Shown: positions 30,101 to 39,677 of the stretch, piece by piece
Layout: each line of letters starts with the position of its first letter
Position numbering within the stretch: position 1 is the stretch's first letter
NCBI RefSeq assembly: GCF_001401805.1
Contig: NZ_LKDW01000007.1
Coordinates: 92,796-156,795, forward strand
Direction of reading: 5' to 3'
Length of the DNA: 64,000 bases
Origin: Pseudoalteromonas sp. P1-25
GTDB lineage: Bacteria; Pseudomonadota; Gammaproteobacteria; Enterobacterales; Alteromonadaceae
Translations under genes and position numbers: made by a program
Notes under the pieces: generated by a model
What the model saw: only the letters and a program-made list of their open reading frames with translations
Databases searched by the model: none
Told to the model about the DNA's origin: nothing

Positions 30101-32365
30101 TCAATCTTCTATAAACCAATAACTTTCGTGTTTGCGAGCCGTTGTCACTTCAAAGCCATCTTTATATATACTCACAGTAATTTGCCCATCACGTGCAGTC
30201 ACATATTGTTTAGCATTTATTGCTTTGTAGCGTGAAACTACACTTTCACTGGGAAATTGCCACTGTCCTTCAAAGGCTGTTGAATGAATAACGGTGTGCG
30301 GATTAACATGGTCGATAAATTCCATGCTAGAAGACGTATCACTACCGTGATGAGGGCTTAAAACCACATCGGCTTGCAATGAATGAGTTTTAATAAGACT
30401 CAGCTCACGCGCTTTAGAAATGTCACCTGTTAATAGCATCGTAAGTTGTGGCGATTTAACTAATAACACACAGGAGTTATCGTTTTCATTATCATATTTA
30501 TCACTCGAAAAACTACTGATATGCAAGTCATTAAAGTTATAGTCCAAAGAGTTACATCGCGTGGTAATGCCATGTGGATGAAACCGTTTAAAGCTATCAC
30601 CAAACCCTGCTTTAATAAAATGAGCAGCCCCTCCTGCATGGTCATTATCTTGATGGCTTATTATGGAATCACTAACAGTTAAATTGTGGGCTTTTAAATA
30701 CGGAATTAACACACTGTATGTACGGCTAAATCGGTTGAAGTAGCTAGGCCCAAAGTCATAAACCAATGCTTGATTATCTTTTTCTAGTAATGTCATTAGC
30801 CCGTGCCCCACATCAAACACATGTAACTGCCAAAGCGGTTTAGGTAAAAACATGTAATCAACCAATGCGACACACAAGGGAATAATTGCCAAGCGTTTAA
30901 ACGGGCTAAACCACGCTATTAAAATAAATATATAAGCCGCAATTAAATACAGCGTGCGTGGTTTCGCTATATCTAACCACCTGTATTGCCAAGGTATAGC
31001 ATCCATATAATCAAGTAAAATGCGCAGCATATTATCGAACAACACTATAACCGGCGTTATATCTACCACCGTGCTAATAATCGTAATTAGCAGCAAACAT
31101 GGCATAATTACTACGCTCAATAATGGAATGGCTACTAGGTTAATAATAAGCCCTACAATACTCACACCACTAAAATAAATAAGGGTAATAGGCATAAGCG
31201 CAATAAACAAAGCAACCTGAATAATACACAGCGCCAATAGTACGCTAAGCCAATTATATTTCGTTTTAGGAAGTCGTTTTATAACTAGATAAATAATTGC
31301 AACAGCAATAAAAGAAAAATATAACCCGGGGTTTAAAACATTAAAGGGGTTAATAAGTAATACCGCGACTAGGGCATATAATATGCTTCGCCATCTTAAT
31401 GGCTGTTTAGCCACAAAGTACAGCACCCAAGCGCATGTTAACATTATAAAAGCGCGAGTGGCTGAGAGTAAAAAATCACTTAAATACACATAAATAAATG
31501 CAGCTAACCAACCGGTAAAACTATAAAAAAATGTTAAGTTGATGGACTGTGCTACTCTAACTTTCAAAATGTATACTGTGTACTTACATAATAAATAAAA
31601 ACAGCTGAATATAAGCCCTATATGTAACCCTGAAATTGCTAATAAATGGCTCAAGCCTAAGCTTTGCATCGTTTGCTTATTTTCAAAGGACATAAGAGAC
31701 TTGTCACCACTTAATAGCGCATAATAAAGCCAATTAAGTGATGTTTTTTGAAATGTGCGTTTTAAAAATTCTCTATACTTAATAATTATTGAAGGAGAAG
31801 CCCCATGCAAAATACTGAGTTGTTTATTCAGTACCTTCCCTTTGAATAGTATGCGTTTTTTAAATGCATGCACGTTGTTATCAAACACGTTGATATTTTT
31901 TATTGTTCTAAATTCTTTCAACGCTATTGCTGCATCAAAGGTATCACCGTGCTTAATAAGTTGCTCAGAATCGACACTTAACATCGCTTTTGGCGCTTTA
32001 AATTTATGTATTTCATCCCCATTAAGCTTTAATAACGTTGCTTTTATATACTGGGGTTGCTTTGCTGAGATGACTTCATCGACATAGATTGTGGCTGGAT
32101 AAGCGTAGTTATTTTCAACATTTGGCAACTTATAGCTATAAAACAGGTAAAAGTGCACAACAATGCAGCAAATAGCTAAAATAAACCCTAACAAAACATT
32201 TAAAAACGGCTTAAAATAGGCGCTCGCAATAAGGACAGATATTGTGATGACTGTAAACTCAAGGGTTTGATAATAAAATACGGTTGAAATACAGCCAATT
32301 ACAAATCCAAGACTAATCCACACTGAAGTAAATGGTTGCTTGAAATGCCTAAGAAAACGATTCAA
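30101..32365 (-). CDS. comEC: ComEC/Rec2 DNA internalisation protein
   Basis: A 754-residue polytopic membrane protein. An N-terminal DUF4131-like region (about 30-170) is followed by the Competence domain from about residue 220 (LLAISGLHIGLIFSCFYLL) with many helices, and a C-terminal metallo-beta-lactamase domain with SHQDNDHAGGA and LSPHHGSDTSSS. It is predicted to carry single-stranded DNA across the inner membrane. The only workable early start is TTG at 32365, which places its 5' end inside the divergent DUF2062 gene. msbA follows 60 bases downstream. Confidence 0.92.
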   Translation of the reverse strand: MNRFLRHFKQPFTSVWISLGFVIGCISTVFYYQTLEFTVITISVLIASAYFKPFLNVLLGFILAICCIVVHFYLFYSYKLPNVENNYAYPATIYVDEVISAKQPQYIKATLLKLNGDEIHKFKAPKAMLSVDSEQLIKHGDTFDAAIALKEFRTIKNINVFDNNVHAFKKRILFKGKVLNKQLSILHGASPSIIIKYREFLKRTFQKTSLNWLYYALLSGDKSLMSFENKQTMQSLGLSHLLAISGLHIGLIFSCFYLLCKYTVYILKVRVAQSINLTFFYSFTGWLAAFIYVYLSDFLLSATRAFIMLTCAWVLYFVAKQPLRWRSILYALVAVLLINPFNVLNPGLYFSFIAVAIIYLVIKRLPKTKYNWLSVLLALCIIQVALFIALMPITLIYFSGVSIVGLIINLVAIPLLSVVIMPCLLLITIISTVVDITPVIVLFDNMLRILLDYMDAIPWQYRWLDIAKPRTLYLIAAYIFILIAWFSPFKRLAIIPLCVALVDYMFLPKPLWQLHVFDVGHGLMTLLEKDNQALVYDFGPSYFNRFSRTYSVLIPYLKAHNLTVSDSIISHQDNDHAGGAAHFIKAGFGDSFKRFHPHGITTRCNSLDYNFNDLHISSFSSDKYDNENDNSCVLLVKSPQLTMLLTGDISKARELSLIKTHSLQADVVLSPHHGSDTSSSMEFIDHVNPHTVIHSTAFEGQWQFPSESVVSRYKAINAKQYVTARDGQITVSIYKDGFEVTTARKHESYWFIED

Positions 32366-32851
32366 CGATTTTTACCTGATCCTAATAAAATTAGGCATCA
32401 TAAAACACTTAGAATATTCGGCCGCCTATTACAAGACGCCAATCTATGGCATTTGAACAGACGCTCTGCAAGAGGCGCATTTGCAGTAGGTTTATTTTTT
32501 GCGTTCATCCCTGTTCCTTTTCAGATGGTTTTAGCAGCCGCAGCAGCCATTGTTTTTAGAGTAAACTTACCTATTTCTGTTGCATTAGTATGGCTTACCA
32601 ATCCACTAACAATGCCGCCAATTTTTTATGGCTCATACCTTGTAGGTACGCTCGTTTTAAACCAACCAGAGCAGCATTTTGCATTTGAAGCCAGTTGGGC
32701 ATGGTTTTTAGAAAGTCTTTCTACCATAGGCCCTGCATTTTTAATTGGCTCATTGGTTTGCGCTTCTATCGCTTCTGTTATTGCTTATTTTAGTATTGAT
32801 ATTATTTGGCGCCGCTCTGTGCGAAAAGCATGGCTTGCGCGTAATCAGTAA
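32345..32851 (+). CDS. DUF2062 membrane protein
   Basis: A 168-residue protein with a basic N-terminus (MPKKTIQRFLPDPNKIRHHK) and two or three membrane helices (about 45-70, 72-95, 120-150), with SARGAFAVGLFFAFIPVPFQ and NPLTMPPIFYGSYLVG as the family core. Function unknown. The ATG at 32345 is used; a TTG three codons earlier is possible. Its first 21 bases overlap the start of comEC on the other strand. A terminator follows. Confidence 0.88.
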   Translation: MPKKTIQRFLPDPNKIRHHKTLRIFGRLLQDANLWHLNRRSARGAFAVGLFFAFIPVPFQMVLAAAAAIVFRVNLPISVALVWLTNPLTMPPIFYGSYLVGTLVLNQPEQHFAFEASWAWFLESLSTIGPAFLIGSLVCASIASVIAYFSIDIIWRRSVRKAWLARNQ

Positions 32852-32863
32852 ATTATAGACGAA

Positions 32864-32893
32864 AAAAAACCAACTTTTATAAGTTGGTTTTTT
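32864..32893. terminator. Bidirectional terminator, DUF2062 / DUF3466
   Basis: AACCAACTT, loop TTAT, AAGTTGGTT with an A run before and a T run after, between convergent genes. Confidence 0.88.
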
Positions 32894-32908
32894 ATCAACA
32901 GACTTAAG

Positions 32909-34645
32909 CTAAAATCTAAATACTCTTCGCAAGCCAACAAGCGGTAACAACAGTAGTGTATACCACGGGAAGCTTGCAGAGCTTCTTTCATAAAGCTCTT
33001 TTTCAATAGCGGCACAGTCTTCTACTTCGCCATCAATAGGTGTAAGTTTTACTGCAACAGCAACACTCTCGTACTCAATATTACCTTCAATATCGGTTTC
33101 TACATTACCAAAGGTATCGCGCTTTTCAACGGTTTTAGTAGCTACACCAAAGATTTCATTATCTTCATTAATAACCTTGGCTTCTGCCATCGTGTAGGCG
33201 TAGTCTGTTTCACCATCTGCTTCGTAACAAGGGAGCAAATCGTTTAGGTTGGTAATTTTATCGTCACCAATTTTATAGATAAACGCTTCTTTACGGCGGC
33301 TGTTTTCAGATGTACCCACTTCGCCTTCACCAACAACATATCCTTGGTTATTAATGTCATTGCCATAAGCACTTGAGCTATTAAAGTAACCAGTAGGGAA
33401 AACGGTATTGCCCGTACTTATATCATGATAGAAAAACTGATCACGAAGTGTGGTTTCAATACGCTTTGAAGCATAACCAACAATTATATCGTTGTCGTTT
33501 ACTGCAAGTGCTTTACCCGAAAGCCAATCGTCTTCTTGGTCTATAAAATTAAACACGTCACCATTTTTAAAATACACAGGCATTGTTAAAATCGTGTCGT
33601 CGTTTTTATAGTAGCGAGCGTTAGACGAGCCTACAATTGTGCCATTGTTATTAAGTGCAAGCGCAGTGCTTGTAAAGGCAAAATCGTCATCATCTTCTGG
33701 TGTTAAGGCCAAGCCCAGTATTTCAGTAGAAGTGATATTAAATGCTTCATCAAGCTCCCACTTTACCGCACGCTCATCAAATACGCCTGTAGTAACACTC
33801 GAATTTAATAATTGTACACATGTAGAGGTTGGTTCGTCTTCGTTATCACAGTTATCTTCAATATTATCAAGACGATCTTCAGGAATACCTGTAGAAACAT
33901 AGCCAACTACCGTATAGCCGTCGTTTGTTTTTATAATATCGTTAGCGCGGCTAGTACCGCCGTAATCGTCAAAATCAGGAACTAGCTCAACCTTTTGCGT
34001 GCCATCTTCAGAAATAACAATACCGCGTTCTATAAAGTCATGAGTAAACCATGTTTCTTCTTCATCTTCACCATCTGGGGTAAATGAAACTTTATCGTAT
34101 GGTGCTGCACTCCAGCCAACACTCACGCCATCTTCGCTTACCGCGTTATAAAAGTTACTAATAGAACGTGTTAAACCATCGTAATCAACCGACTCTTCGT
34201 CAAATAAAACTTGCTCAGTAACATTGCCATCGTCAAATTTAATACCCACTACCGCACTTAGTTTTTGGTATTCAAAATCAGTGGGTCTGCCAGCTAAAAA
34301 GCTGACCATAAATGAATGTGCATCGGCGTTATTAAAAACAGCATCGTTATTTTCTATATCATCAAGTGTAAACGTGATTTCTTTATCACTTAATTCAAAA
34401 TTGTACTCTTCACTGTCGTATGCATTTTCAATCACGCTTTCGGTAAAGTCGATATAGCTTATATCGATTGGTAAATTATACAATCCGTTGGCAGTACCAA
34501 TAATGTGCCCGCTTTCGCTTACGTCAGTTACGTAAGAATGTTTAGCGCCGTCAAGAGTACCTAGTTCTGTTAATTCATAGGTTGCACTTAATGCAGATGT
34601 ACTCAATGTCGCTAAAATACTGGCAGCGAGTAATTTATATTTCAT
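32909..34645 (-). CDS. DUF3466 exported protein
   Basis: A 578-residue acidic secreted protein. A signal peptide (KYKLLAASILATLSTSALSA) opens it. Repeated segments of the form GxxVGxxxxxxxxxAFxY (for example NNNGTIVGSSNARYY, NQGYVVGEGEVG) resemble the HAF/DUF3466 repeat layout. The C-terminus is Ser-rich, then a hydrophobic stretch FPWYTLLLLPLVGLRRVFRF ending in Arg, like a GlyGly-CTERM or related sorting tail but without the Gly pair. It follows uup by 11 bases on the same strand. Function unknown. Confidence 0.82.
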   Translation of the reverse strand: MKYKLLAASILATLSTSALSATYELTELGTLDGAKHSYVTDVSESGHIIGTANGLYNLPIDISYIDFTESVIENAYDSEEYNFELSDKEITFTLDDIENNDAVFNNADAHSFMVSFLAGRPTDFEYQKLSAVVGIKFDDGNVTEQVLFDEESVDYDGLTRSISNFYNAVSEDGVSVGWSAAPYDKVSFTPDGEDEEETWFTHDFIERGIVISEDGTQKVELVPDFDDYGGTSRANDIIKTNDGYTVVGYVSTGIPEDRLDNIEDNCDNEDEPTSTCVQLLNSSVTTGVFDERAVKWELDEAFNITSTEILGLALTPEDDDDFAFTSTALALNNNGTIVGSSNARYYKNDDTILTMPVYFKNGDVFNFIDQEDDWLSGKALAVNDNDIIVGYASKRIETTLRDQFFYHDISTGNTVFPTGYFNSSSAYGNDINNQGYVVGEGEVGTSENSRRKEAFIYKIGDDKITNLNDLLPCYEADGETDYAYTMAEAKVINEDNEIFGVATKTVEKRDTFGNVETDIEGNIEYESVAVAVKLTPIDGEVEDCAAIEKELYERSSASFPWYTLLLLPLVGLRRVFRF

Positions 34646-34656
34646 TTTAATCCTTA

Positions 34657-36567
34657 CTACTGATTCTGTAATTCTTCAAGTTCTTCCCAGCGCTCAAACG
34701 CGGCTTCAAGGTCAGACTCAAGTTTTGCTAAATGGTTCAATGCATTAGTGGTAACGTCACTATCTTGTTTGAAAAAGTCAGGATCGCTCACTACAGCTTG
34801 CTGCGCTTCTACAGCGGCTTCAAGTTGTTCCATTTTATTGGGTAGCTGCTCTAATTCAAGTTTTAATTTGTAAGAAAGCTTAGTACTTTTGTTTTCAGGT
34901 TTTTTAACAGAAACAGGCGCAGGTTTTACGTCTTTTTTTGGTGCTTGATGCTGTTTTTCTTGCTCGGCTAAATAACTTAAATAAGCTTGGTAATCGGTAT
35001 ACCCCCCCACCATATCAGTTATTTTACCATCCCCTTCAAACGCCCATACACTGCTACATGTATTATCAATAAACTCACGGTCATGGCTTACTATAAGCAC
35101 AGTTCCTTGATACTGATTAATAATTTCTTCGAGTAACTCTAATGTTTCAATATCCAAATCATTGGTTGGCTCATCGAGTACTAAAATATTGGATGGTTTT
35201 AAAAATAATTTCGCGAGTAAAAGCCTATTTTTTTCACCACCAGAGAGTGCTTTTACAGGTGTACGCGCACGTGCCGGGGGAAATAAAAAGTCTTGCAAGT
35301 AACCAAGTACATGACGAGAGCGCCCGCCCATCATTACCTCTTGTTTACCCTCGGCAACGTTATCTTGAACAGTAGCCTCTTCATCAAGCTTTTGTCTGTA
35401 TTGGTCAAAGTAAGCAAATTCAAGGTTCACCCCTTGCTTAACATGCCCACTATCAGCTTCTAACTCACCAAACAGCAGCTTGAGTAGTGTTGTTTTACCA
35501 ATACCATTTGGGCCCACTAAACCAATGCGATCTCCCCGCATAACAAGGGTAGAGAAATCATCAGCAATCACTTTATCTTTAAATGCATGATTCAAGTGCT
35601 TTGCTTCAAATACTAACTTGCCTGATCTGTCTGCCGTTTCAATATTAAAATCAGTTTTACCTACTTGCTCTACACGGGCTTTGCGTTCAACACGTAGCTG
35701 TTTTAGTTCACGTACACGGCCTTCGTTGCGTGTACGACGCGCTTTAACCCCTTGACGGATCCATGCTTCTTCTTCAGCTAAACGCTTATCAAAAAGCGCA
35801 TTTTGTGTTTCTTCTACTTTTAAATCGTGCGCTTTTTGTTCAAGGTAGGTTGCATAATCACCAGGGTAAGATATAAGTTTACCGCGGTCTAAATCTAAAA
35901 TACGCGTTGCAACAGCACGAATGAACGCACGGTCATGGGATATAAATACAATACCGCCTTTAAACTCTTTTAAAAACTGCTCTAACCATTTAACGCTGTC
36001 TACATCTAAATGGTTAGTTGGCTCATCGAGCAACAGTAAATCAGGCTCGCTGACTAATGCCCGAGCTAAAGCAACTTTACGCAACCACCCACCCGATAAT
36101 GATTCTAACTTAGCATCTGGGCTAAGCTCTAAACGCGTTAATACTAGTTGAATTCGCGAATCAAAGCGCCAACCGTCACACGCTTCTAATTCGTTAGATA
36201 ATCGCTCAAGTTTATTTAGTAATTTGTCGGTACAATCAGTTTGTAGTTGCGTGCTCACATGATGATAATCAATTAATAAATTGGCTATATCAGGCATGCC
36301 TTGCGCTACGTAATCAAATACTGAGCCGTTTGCCCCTTTAGGTGGATCTTGCTCTAAACGAGAGATTTTAATGCCACCTAATTGGTTAATTTCGCCATCA
36401 TCTAAAATTACTTGGCCATCAAGTACTTTTAAAAGTGTTGATTTACCTGCGCCGTTTCGCCCTACAATACAGACGCGCTCGCCACTTTCAATAACCGCAT
36501 CGGCATTATCTAATAATGGGTGGGTGCCATAAGCTAACTGCGCTTTTTGTATTCTTATTAAATCCAT
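34657..36567 (-). CDS. uup: ABC-F ATPase Uup
   Basis: A 636-residue ABC-F protein with two ATPase domains and no membrane segments. Walker A loops are GRNGAGKSTLLKVL (about 37-50) and GPNGIGKTTLLKLL (about 353-366); signatures LSGGWLRK and LSGGEKNRLL; Walker B LLLLDEPTNHLD and ILVLDEPTNDLD. A Lys/Pro linker leads to a C-terminal coiled coil (about 565-636) that binds nucleic acid in E. coli Uup. Ribosome-associated roles are likely. Position near rlmKL is conserved. Confidence 0.94.
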   Translation of the reverse strand: MDLIRIQKAQLAYGTHPLLDNADAVIESGERVCIVGRNGAGKSTLLKVLDGQVILDDGEINQLGGIKISRLEQDPPKGANGSVFDYVAQGMPDIANLLIDYHHVSTQLQTDCTDKLLNKLERLSNELEACDGWRFDSRIQLVLTRLELSPDAKLESLSGGWLRKVALARALVSEPDLLLLDEPTNHLDVDSVKWLEQFLKEFKGGIVFISHDRAFIRAVATRILDLDRGKLISYPGDYATYLEQKAHDLKVEETQNALFDKRLAEEEAWIRQGVKARRTRNEGRVRELKQLRVERKARVEQVGKTDFNIETADRSGKLVFEAKHLNHAFKDKVIADDFSTLVMRGDRIGLVGPNGIGKTTLLKLLFGELEADSGHVKQGVNLEFAYFDQYRQKLDEEATVQDNVAEGKQEVMMGGRSRHVLGYLQDFLFPPARARTPVKALSGGEKNRLLLAKLFLKPSNILVLDEPTNDLDIETLELLEEIINQYQGTVLIVSHDREFIDNTCSSVWAFEGDGKITDMVGGYTDYQAYLSYLAEQEKQHQAPKKDVKPAPVSVKKPENKSTKLSYKLKLELEQLPNKMEQLEAAVEAQQAVVSDPDFFKQDSDVTTNALNHLAKLESDLEAAFERWEELEELQNQ

Positions 36568-36580
36568 AAATACTGCTCTT

Positions 36581-36817
36581 TTATTCTTGCGCTAAAAATT
36601 CATGCACTGTTTGTGCATCAAACGGCCAATACAAAAGTTGGCCAGTTTTGCTTTCAAATACAGGAATACTTAACTGAAAACGCGCTAATAATTGCTCATC
36701 AGTCATAATATCGGTTAATTGAAGTGTGTTTTTATTACCTAAAACTGATAATAAAACCTGCTCCGCTTGCTCACATAAGTGACAGCCATCAGTGTGGTAC
36801 AAAACAAAACTAGCCAT
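36581..36817 (-). CDS. Glutaredoxin-like protein (DUF836 type)
   Basis: A 78-residue thioredoxin-fold protein with the redox motif HTDGCHLCEQA (CxxC at about 12-15) and the cis-Pro region FQLSIPVFES. Its ATG lies inside the end of rlmKL (eight-base overlap) and uup follows within 14 bases. Probable thiol-disulfide reductase; substrate unknown. Confidence 0.87.
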   Translation of the reverse strand: MASFVLYHTDGCHLCEQAEQVLLSVLGNKNTLQLTDIMTDEQLLARFQLSIPVFESKTGQLLYWPFDAQTVHEFLAQE

Positions 36818-38927
36818 GGGTAATCAACCAGCTGTTGTGTATTTTTTTATTCCGTTTGAAGTCAGGTGATAACGTTTTGTCTGAAATATTTTCAGCTTTT
36901 AACCCCAAGCCCATTAAACCTACTTCATCCATTACAAAACCACGTTTGTTATTAGAAAAAATTAATGTACCCGACGGGCTCAAGATTTTTTTAACCCAAG
37001 TAAGTAATTTAATATGATCGGTTTGCACATCAAACGCATCTTTCATTCGTTTAGAATTAGAAAACGTTGGAGGATCTAAAAATATTAAATCGTATTGGCC
37101 TTGAGCGTATTCTAGCCATTTTAAACAATCAGCCTGCTCAAAACGGTAACGGGTATTGCTAATATCATTTAACGCAAAGTTATCTTGGGCCCACTTGAGG
37201 TAGGTTTTTGATAAATCAACAGTGGTAATTGCTTTTGCACCACCGAGTGCCGCGTGCACAGAGGCTGTACCTGTGTAGGCGAATAAGTTTAAAAAGCGTT
37301 TGTCTTTTGCATTTTGCTGAATATAACGACGCGCTAAACGATGGTCTAAAAATAGCCCTGTATCGAGGTAATCAAACAAGTTTACTTTAAACTTAGCGCC
37401 AAACTCTTCCACCACCATAGTACGGTTTTGTTTAGCCATTGGGGTATACTGCTCTTCCCCTTTTTGTTTTTTACGCACTTTAACGGCTATGTTTTCAGGC
37501 GCAATGTTTAGCTGCTGTGCAGTTAAGCTAATCACATCTTGAAGACGCTTTTCTGATGTTTTTTCATCAATTTCTTTCGGCGCTGCGTATTCAAAAATAA
37601 CAGCAGAGTCGCCATAAATATCAACCGCTACGTTGTACTCAGGAATATCAGCATCATAAACGCGATAAGCTTGTACTTCGTTTTGTTTAAGCCAATTTTT
37701 GAGGCTCTGCTTATTCTTTTTTAGACGATTAGCAAACGACATTGAGCCTTCAAAATTAAGCGCCGGTTTGTCGTCACTTGTCAGGCTTACTTGTTTATCA
37801 TCTAACTGATATAAATTTAGTTCTACATCTAATGGGCCATTTTTAAATTTATAACGCTTTTGTTTAACCAGTTTTAACAGCTTAAATAGGCTTTCATCCA
37901 TGCCTAGTAACGCAAGCTTCCAATGATTAAAGTGCTTTTTAAAACCCACTCCCATGCTGCGGTGTAAATTTACCAGCTCGGCCATAGAACCAATACGCTC
38001 ACCGTACGGTAAGTTAGAAATTACCACGCCAGGTAATTTAGCGACAGAGGTAAGCTTAGTCGCATCACTTTGCTTAAACTTAATAACATTACCCAGCTCT
38101 GCTCGCTCAGCATTGGCAATGGCTTTATCAAGAACTTGCGCATCGTAATCATGGCCAATTAACCACAATTTAGGATCGGTAATTTGTGCAATTAATTCCT
38201 CACGCAGTTGTTTAAATTTAGCCGCTCTAAAACTGGGTAGACGCTCAAACGCAAACCCTTCTCTAAATAAACCAGGTGCTTCGTTACGCGCCATGCCCGC
38301 CGCTTCTATTAAAATAGTGCCGGCACCACAACATGGATCAAATAAAGGTTGATTTACATTTTCAAGCCAACCACTGCGTTTAATAATCGCTGCCGCTAAA
38401 TGCTCTTTAATTGGGGCTTTACCTTGGCCTTGGCGATAACCACGCTCAGATAAACGAGGACCCGAGTAATCAATATACAGAGCAACACCATGACGGTTTA
38501 AACGCGCAACAACACGCACGTTGGCATCTTGCTTATCCACATTTGGGCGCTGTTCGTATAAATCATTAAAATAGTCAACAATTGCATCTTTAATTACCAA
38601 GCCTGAGAACTGGGTATTTTTTAAAGCGTCGTTGGTACCAGTAAAATCAACAGCAAATGTTTGTGTTGGTCCAAACCATTCTTGCCATGGCTGAAATCGA
38701 GCAAATTTATACAGGCTATCTTTATCATTAACGCCTTCTTTTTCTTCAATAAGCATCAGCACACGTGTTGCATAACGAGTTGATAGACAAACCTTTTGCG
38801 CCAATGTTGAATCTGCCTCAAAGCGAACAGAACCCACAGTTTGTTTAGACACGGCAGCGCCTAGTTCTGTTAGTTCATCAACAAGTAAATTTTCGATTCC
38901 GATAGAAGTAAGTGCGATAAATTGCAA
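36810..38927 (-). CDS. rlmL: 23S rRNA methyltransferase RlmKL (m2G2445 and m7G2069)
   Basis: A 705-residue fusion of two methyltransferases. A THUMP region (about 45-155) and the RlmL domain with FDPCCGAGTILIEAA and SNLPYGERIG are followed by RlmK with NLFAYTGTASVHAALGGA and LDPPTFSNSKRM. It modifies two guanines of 23S rRNA during 50S assembly. The start is TTG at 38927, eight bases after AAGGG; no ATG fits. The gene ycbX, found beside rlmL in E. coli, is absent. Confidence 0.95.
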   Translation of the reverse strand: MQFIALTSIGIENLLVDELTELGAAVSKQTVGSVRFEADSTLAQKVCLSTRYATRVLMLIEEKEGVNDKDSLYKFARFQPWQEWFGPTQTFAVDFTGTNDALKNTQFSGLVIKDAIVDYFNDLYEQRPNVDKQDANVRVVARLNRHGVALYIDYSGPRLSERGYRQGQGKAPIKEHLAAAIIKRSGWLENVNQPLFDPCCGAGTILIEAAGMARNEAPGLFREGFAFERLPSFRAAKFKQLREELIAQITDPKLWLIGHDYDAQVLDKAIANAERAELGNVIKFKQSDATKLTSVAKLPGVVISNLPYGERIGSMAELVNLHRSMGVGFKKHFNHWKLALLGMDESLFKLLKLVKQKRYKFKNGPLDVELNLYQLDDKQVSLTSDDKPALNFEGSMSFANRLKKNKQSLKNWLKQNEVQAYRVYDADIPEYNVAVDIYGDSAVIFEYAAPKEIDEKTSEKRLQDVISLTAQQLNIAPENIAVKVRKKQKGEEQYTPMAKQNRTMVVEEFGAKFKVNLFDYLDTGLFLDHRLARRYIQQNAKDKRFLNLFAYTGTASVHAALGGAKAITTVDLSKTYLKWAQDNFALNDISNTRYRFEQADCLKWLEYAQGQYDLIFLDPPTFSNSKRMKDAFDVQTDHIKLLTWVKKILSPSGTLIFSNNKRGFVMDEVGLMGLGLKAENISDKTLSPDFKRNKKIHNSWLITHG

Positions 38928-39016
38928 AGTAATAACCCTTAATAGCTAATTGCGCAGGATTATAACATAGGTTGGCTGACAAACACTTGATAAACGCAGC
39001 TCGATTTATAAATTTG

Positions 39017-39547
39017 CTAAGCTGATTTACTCTGGTATTGCTCAAGTAATAGAGGGTGAACGCGGTTGTTTAAAACGCGGATAACTTCAAATTGCTCAAG
39101 AGACAAATTATCATCAAGTTTGAATGTTTCATTAAGGTTTAGGCAAATTGACGCATCAGGGCAATGTTCAACAATTAAAAACTCACCAGTTTGTGCTTTT
39201 GAGGTAAGTTTAACGATGGCTTCTGTACTTGGCTGGGTGCCAGTGTACTCTTCAAAAAACCAACTTTTAGCCAGTACCGGTTTTAAGTGAAATTTTACAG
39301 CAGTGGCATTGAGCGCAATTTGGCAAATTTGTGCAGGCTTATACAGCTCAAAACCATCTAAGTAATTGTATACTTGCTCATAAAAAGCAGCATCTTCTAA
39401 GCTAAAACGCGGGTTTTCAAATACACAGTCGGTGAGCTGTCTTAATTTATACGGTGTGCATAATTGCATATCGTCATTTAAATCAAGTAGTAAGCGGTTT
39501 TTATTTGCACATGCAATCCACTGCCATTGTTTTGTTGCTTGTAACAT
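39017..39547 (-). CDS. zapC: Cell division protein ZapC
   Basis: A 176-residue protein aligning by eye with E. coli ZapC (YcbW, 180): W-Q-W and a LLLDL segment near the N-terminus, then SLEDAAFYEQVYNYL. ZapC binds FtsZ and promotes bundling at the division ring. Position between pyrD and rlmKL is conserved. The ribosome site is unusually strong, AAGGAGGAGG three bases before the ATG. Confidence 0.83.
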   Translation of the reverse strand: MLQATKQWQWIACANKNRLLLDLNDDMQLCTPYKLRQLTDCVFENPRFSLEDAAFYEQVYNYLDGFELYKPAQICQIALNATAVKFHLKPVLAKSWFFEEYTGTQPSTEAIVKLTSKAQTGEFLIVEHCPDASICLNLNETFKLDDNLSLEQFEVIRVLNNRVHPLLLEQYQSKSA

Positions 39548-39677
39548 TTGCCTCCTCCTTGTTTAAAAATTTATTTTTAATTAAGACATTAATATTAGAT
39601 TATAACGGCTTTTGACCATTTTTAAAACATTTGTTTAGAACATTTATTGAACGATCAAAAGCTTACATAACTGATCC

